From the NCBI RefSeq assembly GCF_901709675.1, contig NC_051101.1:1118001-1182000 (forward strand): a stretch of DNA of 64,000 bases, written 5' to 3'. The translations under genes and the position numbers were made by a program. The DNA is from Syngnathus acus. Its lineage: Eukaryota > Chordata > Actinopteri > Syngnathiformes > Syngnathidae. Positions 56,381 to 64,000 of the stretch are shown here, in pieces (position 1 is the stretch's first letter; every line of letters begins with the position of its first letter). The notes below the pieces were generated by a model that was not told where the DNA came from, searched no databases, and saw nothing but the letters and a program-made list of their open reading frames with translations.

Positions 56381-58384
56381 GTCAAAGACGCACACGATCA
56401 CAGCAACACACTCAGTCGATACCAGCAACTTTTAACTTACCGCTGCGCACAAGCTCCAACAACCGCGATAAGCTGAAGTAACTCACGCGAGATTTAAGGC
56501 GAGGTGACGTAACTGTCCAAAAATGTATAATGTCTAGATCTCGAATGTAAGACGACTCCCACTTTTTCAGTCTTATTTCAATGCAAAAAAACGTCTTATA
56601 TTCGGGCCAATACAGTACTGTTGGATTTGGTTCACAATTTAGGAAGCGCACTATCCGTGCCTCACGGCAAAAGCCAGAGCCATGTCACCAATCACCTGCC
56701 AATCACCTGTGAATCTGTAATACTTAAACAATGACTAATATTCTGATGCAAAATCATGTTTTACAAGGTTTTATGGCAAAACAAGTTATATAGTCAAAAG
56801 CATCAAGTGATACAGGTTACTGGATCAACACTTTAGCAATCCAGGAAATTAGCTGCCATGAGCAGTTCCAATGAACTGCTGGTGATCTGTGAATCACCTG
56901 AAACCAATGAATCACCTGTTATCCAATTTACTCCCTGCTTGTTCGTTTTCTTTTGCAATGTAAGGAAAAGACTGAGACACCGAAACAAAATTTGACTTAC
57001 ACAGGTTGGTTGAGTTCAATCACAATTCTTGTTAAGAAAGCTCTGTTTTCAGGAAAGTACAATACAGCGCTAGCGCTGGGCCTTTCGTGCGACCATGCTC
57101 AAGAGCAGAAAGTCTCCATTCAGAAAAGGCAATGTTCAAGGTTCTTTGGTCAGCTTATATTCAGTTGCACATGCCGGTGTGGGCCGAGTTTGATGGGTGA
57201 TGAGCCTTTGGGGTGGGGCAAGTTCGCAGGAGAGTTTGGGTGCTGGTTCGGTGAGAGCTGGTCTCGTGGGGTTGGGTGCTGATTATGGGCGATTCGATGT
57301 GTGTGGGGGCTGTTGTTTTCCTTTTCGTCTTTCGGCCTTGGCGATCATCTTTGGCCGGGTTCTTGGCTGACTCCCTCTGGCACCTGCTGGTTTTATCTCC
57401 AAGTGACCTTCCTCTAAACATTCTCCTCCATTCTTGCACATACACTGTCGCACCTCGTCCATTCATCATCCTTCCACTTTAGTCGTTCAGTACGGACTTA
57501 TGTGAAGTTTTGTGTGTGACATCATCAATTCGTTAATGTTCCCTGACAATGCAAAGTTCTTACTCACCACTTACCATGCATTTGTTTGTTCTCTTGACAC
57601 TCCATGTACTTGTTTGCCTTGTCACATTCTTAGTTTAATTATGCTTCCGACCGTATTTTTCATTATTAATCAAAACATTTTCTTTCTGTCCAGAACATTC
57701 AATAGTAATTCAAGGCTGGCGTCTAGCAATAGGCAAAATACGACGTCACATCAAGCATTAATCAAAACACAAGATATAATCAAGTACAAAACATTCTTAG
57801 ACACCTTGGGCTGTGTCCGTGAATTAGAATAACATCAGGCATGCATTAAACAGTTCCTTAAGGGTCGTTATGCTATTCAGGCAATATATCAACAAACATT
57901 TGTTATTTCAAAGTGCACAAAAATACATATCAGATCATGAAGTTCTAAAAACCTATGTCATCACCATATATAAAAATGTCTAGTTATGTCATTTTTATTG
58001 GTTTGGTGTGCAGGTATAATTATACGCTTAAAATGTTTCTTTTATTGATTTAATATGTGAATATACTTATGTACTTTATTCAATGAGAATTGAGCAAATC
58101 TGTTTTTGTAGCTAGGCAGGACTTTTTGTATTTCGACCCCATTCCTTCACTCTAGGCAGGACTTTTTGTATTTTGACCCCATTCCTTCAGTACATTAAAT
58201 AAGATGTTGACGCTCGTGAAAATGGAGGCCAGATGAACAAAGTAGGTTTTTAACCGCATGACTTCCAAAATGCTGGACACATGATACGCAAACGAGATAA
58301 TACCTTGGCTGTTCTAGTGCATTCTTCTGTTCAGAACAAAACAGAACAAAATTGGAGGATGTTCTCAAAGAGAAAGAAATGTAC

Positions 58385-58419
<35 letters not shown>

Positions 58420-59900
58420 GGGGGGGGGGGGGTGTAGTCAAACGAGGCTGCAAATAGACGTGGAGCTTCTCACAGGTCATATTGTTTGTTTGTTGGCTTC
58501 AGTTTCAGATTTACATATTTGAAGACTATAATGGAAGAATTTTAACAGCAAAATGGATGGCCATTTCCTGCAACGTATCGTGACTGGAAGAGCAATTAAA
58601 TGCCCGTCCACTAGATTGCAGGAAAGTGTATCGGCACCTGATGCCACTCATCGCACAACATAGTTGTGTTTAACTGAACAGGACCTGATTTCAGGAAGGA
58701 AATGGACCTGAGGGTACTTTAACAGATTGGTAGTCACCACAGGAACCACTCAGACTTGTAGGTGAGGCTCATTTACAATTTATGCTAGCATGCTAGCTTC
58801 TACGCCACATCTACCATGGTGACCCAAGTTAAGGCATTTTACTATTCACTATTGATTTATTCATTATCTCCTGAATTAACCAGCCAGTCCATCAATGATC
58901 ACGTTAACTATGTCTGAATTTCCATCACATCTATTTTTCGATGAACTTAGCAGTTGAGATGTAAATTACGACCGACGTGCCGTCTCCCTTGGAGGCAATT
59001 TGCCTCATGTAACGTCTCACTTGTTTTTGTTTTGGTGGGGGGCGACTGACACTTCACAAAGAGAAGGCAGCTAATATCATTTGAGTCTTGTTTTCTCAAT
59101 GGCCCGTCACCTCGGTCATTTGACATGAGAGGATTTGTTTACTTGTTTGTTTATTTTATGAGATGAGTCTTCTCGATTGCGGCGATGGGGTAAATGACAA
59201 GACGAGGAGGCGAACACAAAACATGTCTCTTGACTCCCTACACAAAAGTGACTGTTTACACAACAAGGTAGTCTATTTCAAACCGTTCGTGTTTTTCATC
59301 CCTTTGAACACGGAAACATGTAAATTCCTTCAACCTTCCTAATTAAAGCGGCTCGATTTTTCTATTTTCCAAATTGGAGCCCTTTGCATTCATCATCACC
59401 CAAAAAGGTAGCTCGTTGTTTCAAAGAGATTGCTGAGTCACCCCACTCCTTTAGACATGAAATCATCATTACTTGAGTCCTGTGAGATTTTTCCACTCTA
59501 AATGATGTGTCTTGTCTCTGCCAAGCCTGCGCATCCTGGAGATTTATTTTGGATGCAAAGCACCAGGGGGCGCTAAAAGCCACACTGACTCCCATGCATT
59601 GCGCAATCATTGAACCGGTGACAGTTTCTGGATTCTCTCTTGGATTCTCGCATACATTCAATCAAAATCTAAGTCATTTCTACAAATTCACTTCTTCAAA
59701 TCTTATATTTGGATACACTGGGTGGATCGCTAATGCAAGTGCAGCAAACAACGTCTCCAAGTTGTGTTTTCTTTCGCCCCAGGCCCATAGGATGGATTCA
59801 AGTGCTTTGGGCTATTGCAACAAGTTGTACACAAAACACTCCCACGTAAGTGAAGAAAAACTCAAGTCGGGACTTGAGGTTGGGAAGGTTAGGGGGGGGC
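56381..59900. other. Intergenic region without a recognised gene
   Basis: No exon or RNA gene seen. A piece around 56490-56625 (gtcttatattcgggccaata) resembles a dispersed fish repeat. At 58112-58190 a 41-bp unit (ctaggcaggactttttgtat...) occurs twice in tandem. At 58388-58432 there is a (GT)n run followed by a G run. Confidence 0.45.
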
Positions 59901-59926
59901 GGGACTGTGACACCCCCTCCACCGGA

Positions 59927-59934
59927 TGACGTCA
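59927..59934. promoter_or_regulatory. Full CRE palindrome in the presumed promoter of the last gene
   Basis: TGACGTCA, the complete CREB/ATF consensus, lies 286 bp before the ATG at 60220 in a locally G/C-rich stretch. No TATA box is apparent. Function is inferred from sequence only. Confidence 0.45.
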
Positions 59935-60219
59935 CCCGATTCTCTCGGACGAGGGATTATTTGTTGGAGCGCAAGCAGCACGGCAATGCACGCTCACGGT
60001 CGGTAGTCGAAAGTGAGTCAGCCCGCCGGGAGTCAAAGAGGAGAATCGTATATCTGTGTGCTATCACGGAATTCAACTGAACACGCTGCAGCCTGGAGGC
60101 GACTTTTTAAGGGCGAGATTATACCCACATCGGACTTTTTTCCCCCCCCTTTTCCACCCCTCGTCTCCTTTCCCACTGACGAGAACCTGCTGTCGCCCCT
60201 GGAACATTTCGGAGCGACC

Positions 60220-60304
60220 ATGGCCGGAGAAGACCCCCTTGCGAGTCGACAAGACTGCATCAAAGCGCTGCTTTTGCTTCTCGCCTCGACACTTTTACTG
60301 CACG
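60220..60304 (+). CDS. First coding exon (signal peptide) of an unidentified secreted or membrane protein
   Basis: ATG in a strong Kozak context (gcgaccATGG) opens 28 codons beginning MAGEDPLASRQDC and running into a leucine-rich segment (ALLLLLASTLLL), then the donor G|gtaagg at 60305. The exon ends in phase 1, usual for signal-peptide exons of immunoglobulin-superfamily and other modular extracellular proteins. No further exon is seen to the window end, so intron 1 exceeds 3.6 kb. I do not recognise the gene. Confidence 0.6.
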
Positions 60305-60643
60305 GTAAGGGAAATTCCGAATTATAGTTTTGTCCATTAGCAGTTTCAATAACACCTTGACCACCTGTCACGGCGGTGAGACGACGCGGAAGTCCAACCT
60401 GGTTACCCTCACAGCCGTTTTTAGGATCTAAACATTGGTTGGAATATGAATTAAGACGACTTTGCTTACCTACCATGGTCGCGTGCTTGTGAATTTCATA
60501 TTCTCGTCGCGTTTTCAGTCTCGTTTCGCTCACTTGAGCCTGAGTTTCGGTGAGTGACGTAGTGGCTGTTTTAAGGTGTGGCTCCGCGGGGCTGCAAGGT
60601 GTCTGCTTGCAGGTGATTGACAGCTGCGTCCGCTCACGACATA

Positions 60644-60644
<1 letters not shown>

Positions 60645-60716
<72 letters not shown>
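60645..60716. repeat. CA dinucleotide microsatellite, about 36 units
   Basis: Uninterrupted (CA)n in intron 1 of the last gene. Confidence 0.98.
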
Positions 60717-60718
<2 letters not shown>

Positions 60719-62385
60719 TTATGACCTTGTAGCCATGTCCCAAAACCACTCATCTCCCTTTGCCATGCTTGCTTTTTTCCCCGGCACACATCAACCTCGG
60801 TTGGTTCCACTTGACTTACAGACCCTGCAAACGTGCTCTTAATGTACTCGAGAGAATAGCAAAGTGGAAGCCAATTTGTTCTTTATTTGCTTAGGTCCAA
60901 CTTTTTCCCACTCCTTTTTCTCTCTCATAACATTCCGAGTCTCATTCACCAAGCAATTGATTTGACATCCTTTCCCATGATGTCTACGATAAACCCTCAC
61001 CTACTCGCGGATTTGCGGTTATTGCACCCATCCATTTATTTATTTATTACACATTCCTTTCTGTCGATAACACCCGAGAATTCCGCGAAAGCGTAGTAGG
61101 TATAAATCGAAGCTAGAGTTGGCCACGGATACCAAGTACTGATGATACTAGTACTTTTGATATGTAAAATTTACCCCAAAACAATGACTGATGATTTTAT
61201 AGGACAACCTCTATATCCCACGATTCTTAAGAAATGCATGCGCTACTGCGTTAAGGTTCGGCGATTGACTTTGCCAGTGCAAGGCCTTATGCTTCACCCC
61301 CTGATGAAGCATTAGCTAGCATACTATCTTAAATAATAGGCCAGCAAAAACTGAGGCCAAGCGCTGTATATGTTCTGCTAACAAGAAAACCAAATGAAAT
61401 AAAATTGTAGTCTGTGTGTGACCCACTGTACAGTATATACGAATACGTCCTCTGAGCAGTCCGATTTGCTTGTTCCTCAGTGTGACTATCTAAAAACACC
61501 CCTGCCAAATTTTGGTGACATTCACTGAAAGGGGCCGCGCGCATGAATGAGCCTCCCGTAGATGGGCGTGATGCCGACGTCCATCTCGGAAAATGCGTAT
61601 TTTTCCTCTGGAGTCGGTCGAGAAAGAACAGGTGTCAGGCCGCTCGCCCGGAGTGATGCAGTCAGTAGAGCGAGCATCCGTGGCATGCGGCTAACTTATT
61701 AGCATATGAATGCGAGCGCCGTGAAAACCAGTTGAACATTTTCTCAGCTTCCTCTGCGCCTGGGCTGTTTGTTTTGTGCAGTAATTAGGGCAAGTATGTT
61801 GCACCCACCGCAGCCAAACACTCTTTTCCAAATGTTCAGCGTTGCTCGTGCGTTCACACTGGTGACTTATTCATGCTTTTTATGTTCACTTTGATTGCGC
61901 AGAGCATGGAGTATTCTAGTGGTGGTGGTTGTGGGGGCGGGGGGCACAAAACAAAAGCTTTTCCATATTTATGAGTGGAGCGCAATGCAAGGCTTAAGCG
62001 GTACGGACAGAAACATTCCTTTTGGCTTTTCTTGCATTTAAATCATTTGATTTGTGCATCTTGAGATGACACACTTCTCATACCTGTTGTGGGGCCTTGA
62101 CTGCAAGCACTCGGGTGCCCAGCCGTCCTTTCTGCCCGGTCGAGCCGAGTGGCTTTTACCCGCTTTAGAAAGTTTCATGCTGAATTGAAATTGAGCTGAT
62201 GCATTTTTAATTAAGGCCGACTTGTGCTGTTAAATGCTCACTGCATGTCAGAAAGTACTACATTGACTTACTCGGGTGTCAGGTTTTTTGAAATTGTGAG
62301 CTGTAATGCCCTCACGTGTGAGCAAGTAGAATCCAATGCAATACAAAAGTAGTGGGCTTGATCAAGTTTATAACAGCTTGCGTGA
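60717..62385. other. Intron 1 of the last gene, no recognised content
   Basis: No terminal repeats, exons or structured RNAs noticed. The A/T-rich stretches produce only short unsupported frames. Confidence 0.35.
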
Positions 62386-62393
62386 CCTTTAAG

Positions 62394-63056
62394 TAGTGGC
62401 GTCACGATACCAGAATTTCAGTAGTCAGTACCAATACCTGTGATTTACCACGATTCTTGTTACTAATTCGGTACCACGGTAAAAAACAACAGAATCCACT
62501 TACTTTTAAAATCACTAATTTATTTAAAACTGCTTAAACCATATAGTACATTTTATACATTAAAAAAGAGCAGCAGTGGCATGCAGCCTTCAAGTCACCT
62601 CTATAAAAACAAGCAAGACTGATAATAAATAGCAATATTCAACTATATACATTAAAAAAGAGCAGCAGTGGCATGGAGCCTCTCAAACCTCTCAAGCATT
62701 TTTTGCACGTTGGGTTGTTCGAATCTATAATTGCTCCGGTTGCATCCGCCTCAAATGCAAAAGATTTCCACACACACGACTCTGAGCGACCTGGCTTCTC
62801 AACAAGCCACGGGCGTGTTGGACTTCCACTTGCTGAAGCCATTGTCATGAAAGACCGAAAGTTTTCTTCCTCAGCGCCGCTGACTGCTGCTCCGTGCTGC
62901 TCGCATGCACCTTGAGTTTCGACAAGCATCGACACAGCTCGCCGAGTGAAAAGTTAAATATTCGGTAGTCTGTACCACAATAAGCAGCTATCGATGTATT
63001 TCTTGCATGTTTGTACCGAATTGTTACTGAAAGTATCGGTTCTTTTGACAACACTA
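62394..63056 (-). mobile_element. Non-autonomous hAT element with a broken BED finger
   Basis: Termini tagtggcgtcacgatacc and an imperfect inverse ending caacacta; flanks cctttaag (62386-62393) and catttaag (63057-63064), an 8-bp duplication with one mismatch. The minus strand at 62935-62639 contains SCVWKSFAFEADATG and NPTCKKC, the first half of a BED finger, then diverges before the histidines. Confidence 0.75.
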
Positions 63057-63064
63057 CATTTAAG

Positions 63065-64000
63065 ACTAGAGAAAGATGGAAGTCCAAGCAGTGACGGACT
63101 TTACTCAATTTAGATCAGCATGCAAGCTGCTGGCGTCGTTATTTGTTCTCAAAGGTAGCCTTTATGGTCTCGGTCATTTTACACTTGCATGACATTTGCG
63201 ACTTTAAATAAGATGGTAAAGTTCAAGCGCTGGGATGAATGGCAAATATGAGCTACTCAAACTAGCAGCTTGTGAGGCAGCTCCATCAACTCAGCTCATC
63301 AAAGGTGAAGCGTTGTTTTATGCTGCTGGTCTTTTGACGCTTTTTACCTTTCATGTAAAAGTGATGGTATGGGTGGTTCCTTGCTAACTTTAGCTTCTTG
63401 TGTTAGCTGCTAGCAAGAGGCTGATAGCCATCAAAGTTTTCGAGCTTGTACATTGACTGCAACCCAATAGGAATGTGCGTTTGACTACATTTCCCCGACA
63501 GACTAGAAGGAAAATTGACAAAACTATGAATGAATAATTTCAATGATGCCTTTGCTGTTGTTTTACTGTCGTAATATAAGGGTGGTTCAGCGATATCCGC
63601 AAAACTGAAACCAGTGCAATGCCATGGCTCCTCCCACGGCAAAGGAGCAAGAGATGTGGGTCACTAAGGCTTGGCCCGTTACCATGGTGATGTTTTTATT
63701 GAAGAGGACTCTGCTTATGTGGAGGGGAGTTTTGGGGATGGGGGGGGGGGCATTGTGTCTTTCTGGCTGAGTAAGCTGCATGCGTGCGGGGGGGTGGCTG
63801 GCTGGCCGTCCGCCTGAGAAACTGGCGGGCACGCAGGCTCATGCTGGAGGAGGCCGACTCGCTGACTGCTCTTAAATGAATCGCAGCACGTTTGCTTCGC
63901 CTTTGAGGAGACCGCTAAAAAAATATTTGGGATGCAAAGTTATGCCGAACGGTATTTGCTCTGCTTTGTTTCAGCCGTTAGAAAAAATGTGTTCTTTTTC
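63065..64000. other. Intron 1 of the last gene, right edge
   Basis: Nothing recognised. G runs at 63741-63750 and 63789-63795 are the only notable composition. Confidence 0.35.

Noticed and set aside
60530-60749. Cysteine/valine repeat frame on the minus strand
   Set aside because: It is a translation of the CA microsatellite.
1-64000. CRISPR arrays, operons, phage or bacterial defence systems
   Set aside because: The sequence is vertebrate with spliced genes; no regularly spaced repeats with unique spacers or bacterial-style operons are present.

Overview
The window looks like nuclear DNA of a teleost fish. It holds intron-rich vertebrate genes and a dense load of fish-type transposons (Tc1/mariner, hAT, L2/CR1-like LINEs, tRNA-derived SINEs, LTR pieces). 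I could not determine the species. The three identifiable genes, valyl-tRNA synthetase, ABHD16A and a G6F-like immunoglobulin receptor, match neighbours from the human MHC class III region, so this appears to be the fish counterpart of that block.

Layout. Positions 807-10552 (+) carry the last 18 coding exons of vars1; the 5' exons lie off the left edge. Positions 21281-13471 (-) carry a complete 20-exon abhd16a, convergent with vars1; a dead Tc1 element and a SINE lie between the two stop codons. Positions 34090-22325 (-) carry a complete 10-exon G6F-like gene: signal peptide, four Ig-like domains, one membrane span and a tail with a YENP site followed by a motif that fits the ITAM spacing exactly. 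Positions 34.1-59.9 kb hold no host gene that I can see, but do hold an extreme stack of nested transposons. At 60220-60304 (+) a signal-peptide first exon opens a new gene whose long first intron runs off the right edge.

Transposons inside genes. Almost every large intron carries at least one datable insertion with clear terminal repeats and target-site duplications. The most consequential is a hAT element whose 8-bp duplication lies directly against a vars1 splice acceptor, so the AG is now separated from its old polypyrimidine tract by about 0.9 kb.

How the genes relate. Vars1 is a cytosolic housekeeping translation enzyme, ABHD16A is a membrane lipase that makes lysophosphatidylserine, and the G6F-like protein is a predicted signalling receptor. 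They share position rather than a pathway. Exon boundaries were set by splice consensus, reading-frame continuity and similarity to remembered family sequences; the summed coding lengths are divisible by three for all three genes.
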